Positions 22,403 through 33,201 of a DNA stretch of 64,000 bases are shown one piece after another. This stretch comes from Panicum virgatum. Taxonomy: Eukaryota; Streptophyta; Magnoliopsida; Poales; Poaceae. A model generated the notes under the pieces. It was not told where the DNA came from, ran no database searches, and saw only the letters and a list, made by a program, of their open reading frames with translations. Within the stretch, counting starts at the first letter, position 1, and every line of letters starts with the position of its first letter. The position numbers and the translations under genes were made by a program. The stretch covers positions 68,508,960-68,572,959 of the forward strand of contig NC_053147.1 of assembly GCF_016808335.1 (NCBI RefSeq), written 5' to 3'.

Positions 22403-22899
22403 CTGAAAAGCGCGCCAAACAATTCAGCGGAAAGCCTGTCAAAATCTTCTTCCACGCAACACAAAGCTGCGATAGGTAGAGAAATGGGCTGTGGGCCACG
22501 CAGGAACGAAATTGGCCATCCATCAGCAAAACTACTACTCCGAAACGGGCTGATTTCGCGGAACAAATGGCATACTGTACTGGCGAAAAAGAAATGCGAA
22601 TGCTTTCGTTTAATTATTAGGTAGAGTAGTCCCGTACAGGGCAGCCGAGCTGGCGCGAACGCGCTCAAATGTGGGGCCCGGCGACGGTGTGACGTGCCCC
22701 TCATTCATGGCGGCACACCCAGAGCACGAGGAGGAAGAAGCTGCTCCTACTTGTGTGCTGGCGGTCTTGTGTGCGGCATGCACACGCAGCAACCAACAAC
22801 ACATTGTTAATGAAATTAGTGGTGGAATCCGGCCGCCAGGATCTCTGCCTTGCAGGCGCATGACACATGCGCTCGGCAATTTCTTCTCTTTTTCTTATT

Positions 22900-23370
22900 T
22901 CTTTTACCCTTCACTTTCAGATAAAAAAGATTCAGTCACACGCAGCGCAGCATTTTTTTTTGTTTCAGAAGTTTGAACCATCGCTAGCTGATGTAATGCT
23001 GGCAAAGCACTGGGATGACAGGGACTGAATTAGTTGAAGCCTGAAGCATGAAGATCTGTCAATTTTGGTGTCTGCCAGAATTGGCAACCATCCATCAGAC
23101 AGTAAGGTTCATCAACCTGTCAAGCACCTCCTGAAGATATCAACCGATGGGAATGGGATGGGCTGAATTAACTGAGCAGCGATCAATTTGTGGCTCTTTA
23201 AGACTTGGACATCATCAGAGATTAGAATTGGACATCCTTTTTTAGTCCTGATTTTGCCTTTCACTTTCAGTCACATATACCAGCAGTGCTGCATTTTGGA
23301 TTTCAGAGGTTCCAATCCAACCGTCACTGATGCGTTGCAGGAAGGCACTGATGGGATGGACTGAATTATC
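22900..23370 (+). repeat. Two degenerate direct repeats about 350 bp apart
   Basis: The block around 22,908-23,030 (cttcactttcag, gcagcattt, tttcaga, caaagcactgggatgacagg) reappears at about 23,259-23,370 (tttcactttcag, gctgcatttt, tttcaga, gaaggcactgatgggatgg), ending in gactgaatt in both. Decayed tandem duplication; no coding function seen. Confidence 0.45.
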
Positions 23371-23490
23371 ATCTGCAATTATATTTGAGGCCCATCAGAG
23401 TTGGACACCATCAGACATCAACCTGTCAGGCAACATGCTGTGCTGTCAAAAGTCATTTGCAGCTGGAAGGCAGGCGAAGAAATCATTTAC

Positions 23491-24613
23491 GGGGGTGATT
23501 GGTAGGCTGGATAACCTCTATCCAGGCTTATGCAATGCAACTTAGTTTTGTTTGGATACCTGAACAGCCCACTAGCCAGACTCCAGCAATGCAAAAGTAG
23601 CTAGCTTGGGTGGCTTCCTGGAAACGAAAATGAGATCCGTTTCCGCGCTATGCAGCCTGCATAAGACATTGGTGGCTCGAAGGACCGATTCGGCTCACCT
23701 CCCACCGCGTCCACCGGCGTCGGTGCTGCAGGGAAAGGACGACACAGCAGGCAAGCTCTTCTTCTTGCTGGAGACCAAGTTCCACTTCAACTGTTGGACA
23801 CCTGCCGTGCGCCTTGATGTGTTCTGTTTATCGGTGATGAAGTGGATGCCTCCACCTCGATCGAGGGCCGACTATGTGCTACTGCGAAGCTGCGCTTGCG
23901 GGTGAAGATGCTACTTCTAGATCAAATGGACAGATTCAACGGAGCTTTTGATTTTGTGGATGCGGAGCTCAAGCAAAGCAAGGAAATTTTGCCTTTCCCC
24001 ACGACAAGCTGCTGCATCCCGTCCACGGAAAGATTGGGCCGTTGCGTCCCACCAGAGCTCAGTTTGGTCATGCTTGAGTTGGATTCAACCTCTCCGAAGC
24101 TCGATTTGGCCGCGCTCGAGCTTGAATCGGCTGTGCTCGAGCTCGACTCGGTCATGGAAGTACTCGATTTCAGAAGCTCCTGATTTCTACTACATCTTGA
24201 GGAGCATGGCGGTGGTGCACCCCCCTGGCGTGCTTTTTGGTGAACTCTCAGCTACTGCCGGCGGCGGCAAGGGCGGCGCGGTGGACCCATAGCTGCCGCG
24301 GCTCAGTACTGGAGCGCTGGTGCAAGGTCACGGAGGCATCGGGCAGGCCAACCGCCATGGTCGCGAAAGCAGGAGTTGCAGAGCAGGTCAGGTGCGGAGG
24401 AGAGAGATCAATGGCAACTGGTAACTTCACCTCCAACTAATACAAGGTCACCACATCACGCTATGCACCCAACCAAATAGAAGTTCTGCACTGCAGGCTA
24501 CCTTAAACCACTCAAACCAAACATGAACAACTTGCATTGGGTTAGCCTGGTTATATCTGGCCAGGGCTATTCCTAGCCTGGCTAGTATTTAATCCAACCA
24601 ACCAATCACCCCC
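23491..24613. mobile_element. Terminal-inverted-repeat element with coding-like interior
   Basis: It starts gggggtgattggtaggctgg and ends aaccaaccaatcaccccc; the ends are inverted copies that continue imperfectly for about 70-100 bases (ccaggctta / tagcctgg, gcaatgcaactt / aacttgcattg). A 3-base duplication tac flanks it (23,488-23,490 and 24,614-24,616). A 3-bp duplication with G-rich ends suggests the PIF/Harbinger or CACTA superfamilies, and no transposase is present. The interior (about 23,606-24,440) is GC-rich with plus-strand open frames that match nothing I know, so it may hold captured gene fragments. Confidence 0.6.
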
Positions 24614-24977
24614 TACATGACCGTTGTTGGACTGCAACGAGGAGGAAAAGGCACAACTTGCAGGATAGTGACACTTGCGGCACCTGCTTGCAGCTTGCTC
24701 AAACAATTTTACACATCCTGACCGGCTGCGTCTATGCCCGGGTGGTCTGGTAACAAAAAAAAATGGTAAGCAAATTAGAGCATATACATAAGCATTGTAT
24801 CCAGATTGGCCCTATTGTTCTATCTAGTTGCATTATTCTACCTAACTAATTAGTACTTACCTAGTTGTCGTTGCTTGAATACATATATTGAGGTGCATTT
24901 TTTTACATAATGAAATTTTTCGGCCTCTACGGTTTAGCGTACACAACATTCAATTATTGCATTTTTCCAGCTTCAAT

Positions 24978-25096
24978 GGGGCTGTTCGGCTGATCTAGAA
25001 AATAGTGTTCGGCTGGCAGAATGAATAGTATTATGTGAGAGGAGACAAGCCAAGATAAGCCGAGACAAGCTGAAATTGGACAAGCCGAACAACCCC
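24978..25096. mobile_element. Small MITE with ggggctgttcggct ends
   Basis: A 119-base element starting ggggctgttcggctg and ending caagccgaacaacccc, an inverted repeat of about 14 bases. It is flanked by aat on both sides (24,975-24,977 and 25,097-25,099). Non-autonomous, no coding capacity. The superfamily is uncertain; 3-bp duplications fit PIF/Harbinger or CACTA derivatives. Confidence 0.6.
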
Positions 25097-25099
25097 AAT

Positions 25100-25729
25100 A
25101 TATATTGAGTTGCATATCTGAAAAATCAAAAAATTGTCTAGATAAGTACACTAAGTTTGCTATGTTCTAAACACATTATTGCCTGAATAATGCACTGAGT
25201 TGCCTACTGCAAAAAAAATTGAAATACCTCGCCCTGATTCGAGATACGCGGTGCGGCTGCACGCACAGCCACACGCTCGCCCGCGCTTCGCCTGCGCCTG
25301 CTCCGCCCCACTCCGCCCATGCCGCTCTGACCGTGCTGCTCCGACCGCTCGTGCCATGCCGCGTCGTCGCTTTAAATTCACCCGCGCTACTCTGCTGGCG
25401 CCACGCCACCGCTCTGCCCTTGCTGCTCCGTTGCGCCTGCTCCACGCTGAGCCGCACGAGCCGCGCAGGGAAGGCGGCCGCGGGCATGGGGAAGAGGGGC
25501 GTCCGCGAGGTGAGGGAAGAGGGAGGCCGCAGCGTAGGATACGATAGGAGGGAACTGACGGTGGGAAGGGGGAGGGAACTGGCAGCAGGAGAGGAGGGAA
25601 GCAGAGGGGAGGAGAGAAGCGAGAGAAATAAGAAGGGGCCGCACAGACTAGCTGTCCGATCGCACAAAAGTACAGCCAGGTGGAATCAATTTATTACAGA
25701 TAATCCACTGAACTTTATAGGAAACCATT
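25100..25729. other. Downstream flank of the receptor kinase
   Basis: A GC-rich stretch at about 25,230-25,620 is open in several frames without recognisable domains. From 25,640 to 25,729 it is probably the original 3' UTR of the kinase gene. Confidence 0.35.
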
Positions 25730-25820
25730 TTACAAGGTGTACGAGCTTGATGAAAAGTCTGTCCAAGTATCTGTCGATTGGTCTGCATATTCATCAAGAA
25801 CCTGAAGGTACCGTGGAAGT
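25730..25820 (-). pseudogene. Displaced C-terminal tail of the receptor kinase
   Basis: Read on the minus strand across the TRIM (ignoring it and one copy of its target duplication), the kinase frame continues PRYLQVLDEYADQ and on to SSSSYTL with a stop at 25,730-25,732. This looks like the ancestral end of the kinase, some 28 residues now cut off from it by the insertion. Confidence 0.75.
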
Positions 25821-26314
25821 TGTTGGAACCGGGCCGCCGACGAACAGTGTGCCCGCCACACACCCCAGGCCGTCGGGCCGCGACATACGCGCCCGAACGC
25901 ACAGCAGCGGGTTTTAGATCTGTTGGGCCACCACTCCCCCCAAAAAGCTAGCCCATTAGGGGGTTGCACCCTCAACCTACCCACAACTCACAATGTGGGA
26001 CTATTCCCAACAATCTCCCCCTCACACATGGTGAGCTCCCCTCACGCATTGGAGCCGAGATTCCGCTGGGAATGCACTGGGCCGACCTGAGCTCTGATAC
26101 CAAATGTTGGAACCGGGCCGCCGACGCACAGCGTGCCCGCCACACACCCTAGGCCGTCGGGCCGCGACATACGCGCCCGAACGCACAGCAGCGGGTTTTA
26201 GATCTGTTGGGCCACCACTCCCCCCAAAAAGCTAGCCCATTAGGGGGTTGCACCCTCAACTTTATAAACCATGCTTGCCCACCCACAACTCACAATGTGG
26301 GACTATTCCCAACA
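25821..26314 (-). mobile_element. TRIM (miniature LTR retroelement)
   Basis: Two direct terminal repeats, 25,821-26,012 (192 bases) and 26,105-26,314 (210 bases), enclose only 92 bases. On the minus strand each LTR runs tgttgggaatagtcccac ... ccggttccaaca (TG...CA). The upstream LTR is followed directly by tttggtatcagagctc, a tRNA-Met primer binding site, and the downstream LTR is preceded by gtgagggggagat, a polypurine tract. A 5-base target duplication gaagt flanks the element (25,816-25,820 and 26,315-26,319). The left copy lacks about 18 bases present in the right copy. It has no coding capacity, as expected of a TRIM. It lies inside the last coding exon of the receptor kinase. Confidence 0.88.
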
Positions 26315-29300
26315 GAAGTGGCGGCATATTAACCGGTAGGAGGCCCTCCAACATCTGTACAACTGCTGCCATGGTCGGCCTCAATGACTCGTCTTCCTGC
26401 ACGCACCAGCAGGCAACCATGCAAGCCCTCTTGAGCTCCTCCAAGTTGACGTCTCCTCTCATGTCAGCATCCAAGTCCAACAGCGCCTTCACGTCTCCTT
26501 CCTGAATTTTCTCTGCAACCAGCACCGGGAAGAACTTGCTGTCCATGTGTTGCTTCCCGAACTCCACGTTTTTTCTCCTCGAGATGATCTCAAAGAGCAT
26601 CATCCCGTAGCTGAACACATCAGCTTTCGCGGTGATGGCCGTGCCGCTTATCCATTCGGGTGCCAGGTACCCGATGGTTCCCCGCATAGTCGTCATGACC
26701 CTGCTGAAATCCCGGCCTAGCAGCTTCGCCAGCCCGAAATCCGACACTTTAGGGGCAAAAGATGCGTCCAGCAAGATATTTTGTGGCTTGATGTCACAGT
26801 GGATGATGCAATCCCTGCACTTGTCATGCAGGTAAGTTAACCCTTTGGCGATTCCGATGGCTATTTGGTATCTCATATTCCAAGACAGAACATCATCATC
26901 AGAGCTACTCTTGAACAGGCGCCCATCCAGTGAACCATGTGGCATGTACTCGTAGACGAGCAGCCTGTGCTCTCCCTCGGAGCAGAACCCGAGAAGCTGG
27001 ATCAGGTTTACATGGTGAATATTTCCAATTGTACTCATCTCTGTACGAAACTCCTTCTCGCCTTGACGAACACCTTCGAGCTTCTTGATTGCCACAACAG
27101 TGCCATCTTCAAGGACTCCTTTGAACACGGAGCCGAATGAACCTCCGCCTAGCTTATCAGAAAAGTTCTTGGTTATCATCTGTAGGTCTCTATACCTGAA
27201 AACTATAAGATTCACGCCAATATTATGTAAACCTTTGATCCTTCTTCTCCTACGAAGAAGAATTAAAACAGCCATAAGGCATGCACCCAATGCGAGTGCA
27301 GAGACTGCTATGACCACCCCAATTGTTCGCCCTCTAGTAGATTTGGTGCGTGGGATCTCAGAAGCAGGAAGCCGGATGAAAATACTGTCCCCTTTGTTGT
27401 CTGGATCTTGTTGCAGGTTCATCAAATCAGTATACCAAAAAGAGCAGGTGCCGTTGTAAGAGTAGGCCAAGCAAGAGCAGTTGTTGAGGCAGGCTACCTC
27501 ACAGTCACTTTTGCTTGCAGCTTGCATGGTTTGTGACCCATCACCAACAGGTAACTTCACATTGTTGATCATGAAGAATCTATCCTCCTCATCTCTACTA
27601 CTAGCACTCAAGCTGCACGGTAATGCAACATTCCTGGTGCACCCTCCAGTGTAGTTTCCCGAGCTCCACTCTGTTGGGCTCTGAGGGCTGAACCCCCTAA
27701 GGCAGTTGCACATAGAGACATTGTCCACAGAGCACCAGCTGAAGGCTCCGCAAAAGGAGTAGACGGAGCACGGACTGGGCTGCGTAAAATATAGCATCCA
27801 GTCTTGCTTCTGCTCCAGCCATACCAACCCCTTTTGCTGGCCTGATGGGTCAATCACGGTGCGGAGGAAGATGGTATCATCCTTGATGGTTAGCAAGAAG
27901 TACTCCTCCTTGTCATTGTTGACATACTCATAGGAGTATATCGAGTTTGGCTGAGAAATAACTGTCATTGCTGGTATGCCGCTAAATAATGCGCCTGTCT
28001 GGGGGTTGAACTTCCCCGGTGTGAAATACGGCCGAGAGTTGTTCCACATGAACAAGTACTGGGCCTCTACGTTTGGGTCCATCATGATTGAGTAGATGCC
28101 CGGAGATGGGTCCATATTGTTTCTCCATGAGAAGAGGCGGTTGCTCACACCTGTGACCTTGTTCCGTCCAAACTTCATGCCAGGGATCTGGGTGTCGGTG
28201 GGGTGATCAAAGCTTTGCCATATCATATTGGAGGTGTTGGATGCATAGGCAAGAACTAGGTTGCCGGTGTTAAGGAGCACAGCAACGACGGTGGTGTTGG
28301 AGGCTCCGGCAGTGATTGTGGTGTTGCTAGACCAAACTATAGATCTAGACTTGTTGAGAAGAACCAAGTTGCCATCAGTCCAGACAGTTAACACTGATGA
28401 GGCAGGGTTGGAGATGGGCGTCTCCCTATTGGCTATCCACACCGGAGTGACTTTCTGCACCTTGTTATACCATATTGCAATATACCATTTGTCTTGGGAG
28501 CCACCACCTATAATAAAAATAAAATTTCATCAGTCATCACCGAATATTACACATAATTTACTTTAAGAACACTACTAGAACAAAGAGCCTGTTTGGAGCT
28601 CGTAAATAAGCCTACAAACTAATAAGCATCCTACCATTACATGCTTAAATAAGTCTCGGACCTATTTGGAGCTGTATGCTAAAAATAAGCACTCATACTT
28701 TTGCTGCGAGTTTTACCCCTAATTAATGATGCTTATGGGTAAGGATGGGAAACGAATAGCAGATATCCGAATTATCCGATATCCGTATCCGTTTAAACAT
28801 CAATATGGATATCCGTATTCGAATTTAATGTGATAGTAAAATAGATACATCCGAATCCGATTTTCATTGATTTTCTCTATCCGATTCCAGATTCATATTC
28901 GACAATATCCGACATTCCGTATCCATTTTCATCATTCAAAAACTATTTAAGAAATTATATTTATTTCTTACCACCCATATTATTAATTTTTATAATAAAG
29001 ATATAATACAAAAGATTAAATTTACATTTAAATATTTTTATTTTATCTCAAAATTACTTCTATATTTTTTATTTATATATAATAAAGTTATTTATATGTT
29101 TATTGCAATATGTTTTTAGTTCTAATTTTATTTTTATATATTTATTTATTAACAATAAATAAATTACTTTTAACTAGATATCTTTATTATATTATTATAC
29201 TTTAGTTTGTACACGTATAATGATTTTATAATCTAAAACTACTAATAAAGAAAATAGCTAAACGTTAGCTCATATATCAAGTCAATATCCGAATTAGAAT

Positions 29301-31493
29301 CCGAATCCAAGACATCCATTTTGCATTCGTATCCGACAATATCTGAATCTGTATTCGTATTCGATTTAAAATGTGGTAAAAAGTACTATCCGGATCTGAT
29401 TCTATGTGAATCCGATCCGTTTTCACCCTTACTTATGGGCTCGCCAGCAAAGGGATGGGTGGAAAAGGGGACACAGGTGGAAAAGGGGTCTGGTGGACCC
29501 CACCAGCAAATAAGCACAGAAAGCACACCCTCATGGTGTTTATGGGCTTACGGGGTGCAAAAATAAGCCCATCATTTCCGGCCAAAACTCAACAGTGATG
29601 ACGACTTTTATTGCATTGATTGCCTCGGAGGACTAATAGTTCAATCTCACTATCAGCTCTAGGAAGCAACTGAGGGAGCTTACTTCACTATTGTTGGTCT
29701 GATTGGAGGCCAAAAGACTTATTTGGAGAGGTTTATTATAAGCATTATCTTATCTTATTATTACTAATTGGAGACTCCTTTCAAGCCTCCATGTGAAGCC
29801 ACCTAGGATCTTAGGTGGACACTCTGGAAAATAGAGAAATTCTATAATTCTCACAAAAGTTAGAAACATTCGGCTATTTTCAACAACTCTAACTATAATA
29901 TTCATTGGATCTGTTATCTTTTATAATAAATTATCCACCTCTGTCATTATAAAAATCGACTAAAGCAACCCCCTAAATATATCTCCAAATTATCCAACTC
30001 TGCCATTATAAAAAACTAAAGTAATTTCCCTAATCTTTGTGTAAATTACCCACCTATGCCATTATAAAAATAATACACATAACCCTCTAAATTTACATAT
30101 AAATTTTCAAATTATGTCATTATTAAAAGTTAAAGTGATCCCAAAATTTAAGTCTAAATTATATAATTATAAAAAAATATTAAAGTACAATAATATAAAA
30201 TTCTAAAAAAATCTAAATTACTATTTTTACTATTATTAGTATATTAGTTATGTTATTATTTATATAAAAATACTACCCATTATATGTGTCACCATGTATT
30301 CGTGTACCATGGAGATACTAATTCACAAATAAATCATTCAATTAAATAAATACATATAGAGGTGTGATGCAAAATGAATCTGCTGCAACTAGATAATGAT
30401 AAATAAATATATGTATTTTAAAGTATGTGTTAGAATACTAATAGATGAAATTGGACGTGACACAGATAATTATAATTATTAGATATAAACTTTATTTTTA
30501 TATTAGTTCCAATTAGCCCATGCAGGACAGCAGGAACACCAGTTGATAGGCTAGTTGAACCAAATAGGCTCTTAGGCTAATTATGTCGGCTTGCCTAAAA
30601 GCCCATCATCAATGAAATCGGATGGGGATTCTCTCCCCCGTTGACCCTAAAAATAAAAGACTCATTGCCATCACCTAATCAACTTTAGGCTGCTACCATC
30701 AGCTCCAGCCAAAACTCAACGGTTATGGAGACTTTTTATTGCATTGATCGCCTCGGAGGACTAATCGTTCTAATCTCTCTGTCAGCTCTAGGAAACAACC
30801 GAGGAGGGAGTTTACTTCGCCGTCATTGGTCTCATTGCTAGCTATAATAGATGTATGAGTCTGACTCATGTCATCAATCAGGTGGGTGTTGGTGCCTGCT
30901 TCTATGCTCATCAGCTCCTAGGTCGTCTGATATTTTATTCTTAAGATCGTTCAATTGACTTGCAAGTTAATATAGAATCACAAATTACTAAGTGACCATC
31001 TAACCATCAAAATTATCTTGATCTTTGCTTTAAATAATATACTGTTTAGTATATCGGTCCTATAATATACAGGACAACGACTAGACTACGATTATGATCG
31101 ACTAGGCTCGACTAATCGGACCGATCGATAATTGATCATGATGACTAATCATCTTATCGGCATCCTTACGATGATTTGAAAACATTGGTCAACGATCAAG
31201 CGACAAAACAGATCAAATCCAGAACATTATGACACAAACAGAAGAAAAGAAAAAAAGACAATCAATCGGCATAGTGCTCAGATGGGACACGGATAATGAA
31301 GAGTTAATTAGTTACCTGCTTGGTAAAACCCCAGAGCGAACTTGCCACCCTGGGAGACCAACTTCTGTTGCCCCGAGAGCGGCTGCGTTGCAGTGATCAT
31401 ATCGGCAGCTCCAGCAGGGGATCCATGTAAAGAAAGAAGAACCAATATGACTGCTACCATGTAGAGCGCGCCCGAATGGAGAGTGGCCGCCAT
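26262..31493 (-). CDS. G-type lectin S-receptor-like Ser/Thr kinase, C-terminus altered by TRIM
   Basis: A plasma-membrane receptor kinase of the SD-2/G-lectin class, of unknown ligand. Exon 1 is 31,493-31,316; a 2,808-base intron (donor gtaac, acceptor attatag) leads to exon 2 at 28,507-26,262; total 807 residues. Order: signal peptide (about residues 1-29, MVAVILVLLSLHGSPAGA), B-lectin domain (WIANRETPISN, DGNLVLLN), S-locus glycoprotein domain, Cys-rich PAN/apple region (CEVACLNNCSCLAYSYNG), membrane span near 453-477 (GVVIAVSALALGACLMAVL), kinase domain with LGGGSFGSVFKG near 511, VAIKK, HCDIKPQNILLD near 628 and DFGLAKLL near 646, and GTIGYLAPEW. Kinase motifs are all intact. About residue 790 the frame runs into the TRIM LTR, which supplies the last 17 residues (LLGIVPHCELWVGKHGL) and the stop; the original tail lies beyond it. 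The intron carries a hAT-type MITE and a Helitron. Confidence 0.87.
28740..29431. mobile_element. hAT-type MITE in the kinase intron
   Basis: A 692-base AT-rich element with a perfect 8-base target duplication cttatggg (28,732-28,739 and 29,432-29,439), the hallmark of hAT elements. The ends are inverted: taaggatgggaaacgaatag at the left, taagggtgaaaacggatcgg when the right end is inverted. Both subterminal regions are full of tatccgaat/atccgatat repeats. No transposase is encoded. Confidence 0.82.
29579..30838 (+). repeat. Direct repeat pair flanking Helitron H1
   Basis: About 125 bases at 29,579-29,703 (gccaaaactcaacagtgatg ... attgcctcggaggactaat ... tcagctctaggaa) recur at 30,711-30,838 with some 15% difference by eye. 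The Helitron lies between them. This is an old local duplication within the kinase intron; it is too far from the Helitron ends to be its target site. Confidence 0.6.
29753..30554 (+). mobile_element. Non-autonomous Helitron H1
   Basis: Starts TCTTATTATTACTAATTGG after an A and ends ttgataggCTAG before a T, i.e. inserted between A and T without target duplication, the Helitron rule. It shares its body with H2 and H3: ccacctaggatcttaggtgg near the 5' end and the inverted form of atatgtattcgat and gtgtgatgcaaaatga blocks. The 3' hairpin (cccgtgc/gcacggg in H3) is decayed here to cccatgc...aggaac. About 802 bases, no RepHel coding. It lies in the kinase intron. Confidence 0.75.
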
Positions 31494-31535
31494 GGATGCC
31501 GAAGCTAGTCACCTTCGGAGAGCGAGGAGACCCTC

Positions 31536-31546
31536 TTTTATGGGCC
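31536..31546 (-). promoter_or_regulatory. TATA-like box of the receptor kinase
   Basis: On the minus strand cccataaaaga lies about 45 bases upstream of the kinase ATG at 31,493. That spacing is short but workable for a plant promoter with a brief leader. A related segment at about 32,726-32,790 shares the downstream gggccgtgctgcatgtg motif but reads cccataaacgg, so the A-rich core has changed. Confidence 0.4.
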
Positions 31547-31682
31547 GTGCTGCATGTGTGCTGCACCCCAGTGCCGAGAACACATGTTGGAGACATCGAC
31601 AGTACTTTGATTTGTTTTTTTTAGGTCAGGAAGGAAGCATCCCCACCTGATTCATTCCATTATTATGTTATAGTACGATGGA

Positions 31683-32950
31683 TGTTGACGGAAGTTATAG
31701 TTTAGGGCGGCTGCAAACAGAATTATTGAGACGTTGATGGGAGTAGCTAGAAAGGTCATGTAACAGAGAGTTGACTACAAACGCTGCCCAGGAATGGCGG
31801 CGCCGACTGCCCAGTAGCTGCTAGCCGCCGGCTAGCTCTTGACCGGGGAGCTGGCCACGCGTTGCCAATGATCGAGAAGGGTTGCCACCGAATAACAAGT
31901 AGATACAAGGATTTACGTAGAAATCCCTTATGGGGAAAAACCACGGGCGGTGACGCGCAAGCAATCCACTATAAAGATGAAGAATACAAGAGGTGGGAGC
32001 CAATAAGGATTAGGGGAGGCTCCAAATCCCCTCCAATTTTACTCTCTAATGGATAGATTTGGTAGATCAAAGCTTCACCCCTCATATTTCCTCTCTCTCT
32101 CTCTCCCCCTCTCAACCCCCAAAGGGGAAGAACAAGCCACCTGGGAAGGGGAGCTCGGGCTCCTATTTGGGCTGGTTTTCCCACCTTGCAAAAGGACCCT
32201 CAAAGTTGAAAAATATTACAAATGAGCCCCTAGATACCTAACCAAACATATAAGCTATATTTTACATAACATAGTTGGTCAAATGAGTCTCTAAATGGTG
32301 TCAATAGGAGCTGCAGCATCACAGGTTTGGACTACATCCATGGGACCTAGAAATCCTACAAGTATAGGTTCACAGACATCGTTAATCCTATTTATTATGT
32401 TGTTACACAATCACAAAAATCACGAACTATAGTCTAATAGGACCATGTTTCTTACACCATGTTGACAGAAGTTAGGCCGGCTGCAAACAAACCCCAGCAG
32501 CAGCAGCCACGACTTTGATGGGAGTAGCTAGACCGGTAATAGTAAGATCTTACATCGTCAATTTTGCTGACATGGCGAGGATAGAGAATGAAGGAGTTTT
32601 ATGAGATGACAGAAGAGTTTTATTGCCATTAAACTCAGCCGGCACCGTTAGCTAGTTTTCAATGTTAATAACTGTGATATGAAACTGTGCATCGAGACTG
32701 GGCTAACTAATCTTGTGGCCGAGGAGCCGTTTATGGGCCGTGCTGCATGTGCACTGCACTAGTGCCGTGGTAGCACGAGCCAGAAGTTAGGCCGGCTGCA
32801 AACGAACCTCACCAGCAGCAGCCACGACGTTATGGGAGTAGACCGGTCATGTACCCGAGTTGACAACTCTGCCCGGGATCCAATGGCGGCGCCGGCTGCC
32901 CAGCAGCCGCCGGCTCTTGACCGGTGGGCACGCGCTTAATTTGCAAATGA
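31683..32950 (+). repeat. Three partial copies of a promoter-side segment
   Basis: The motif gttgacggaagtta...gcggctgcaaac starts at 31,683, recurs at 32,460 (gttgacagaagttaggccgg) and at about 32,785 (agaagttaggccggctgc). Copies one and three continue with gggagtagctag/gggagtagaccgg, ggtcatgta, gagttgac, aatggcggcgcc, ctgcccag, gccgccggct, cttgaccgg. The kinase and the P450 are transcribed away from this interval, so the duplications lie in their shared upstream DNA. Confidence 0.65.
31862..32459. mobile_element. Possible LTR-derived insertion
   Basis: This block interrupts the repeated segments above. It contains gatttacgtagaaatccc followed by ggggaaaaaccacgggc, a phrase typical of copia-type LTRs in plants, then a CT microsatellite (ctctctctctctct, ~32,089-32,113). 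I could not locate clean TG...CA ends or a target duplication, so solo LTR status is only a suggestion. Confidence 0.35.
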
Positions 32951-33113
32951 CAAGTGTTGACATCAGCTAAAAATTGTGGTGTCATGTCACATCACAGGGT
33001 TCAAAATGTGCTCAGTCCAGTCCATCTCTGACGAACGACGACTTGCATTGGATTCAAGAAGTTCAGATTCAAACAGGTGAAATTGTTCTTGGAGAAATGT
33101 CGATCAAAGATGA

Positions 33114-33122
33114 CTATAAAAG
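33114..33122 (+). promoter_or_regulatory. TATA box of the P450 gene
   Basis: The motif ctataaaag lies 80 bases upstream of the P450 ATG at 33,202, a normal distance for a plant TATA box with a leader of about 50 bases. Confidence 0.6.
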
Positions 33123-33201
33123 TTGCCGCTTAGTAGCCTGTTATTTGACAACGTGCTTACAGCAATACAGCCTATCTCTCTCACACACAAACACGATCGC
33201 T

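Noticed and set aside
32974..33201. Longer N-terminus for the P450
   Set aside because: It would place 76 polar residues before the membrane anchor and runs through the TATA box at 33,114.
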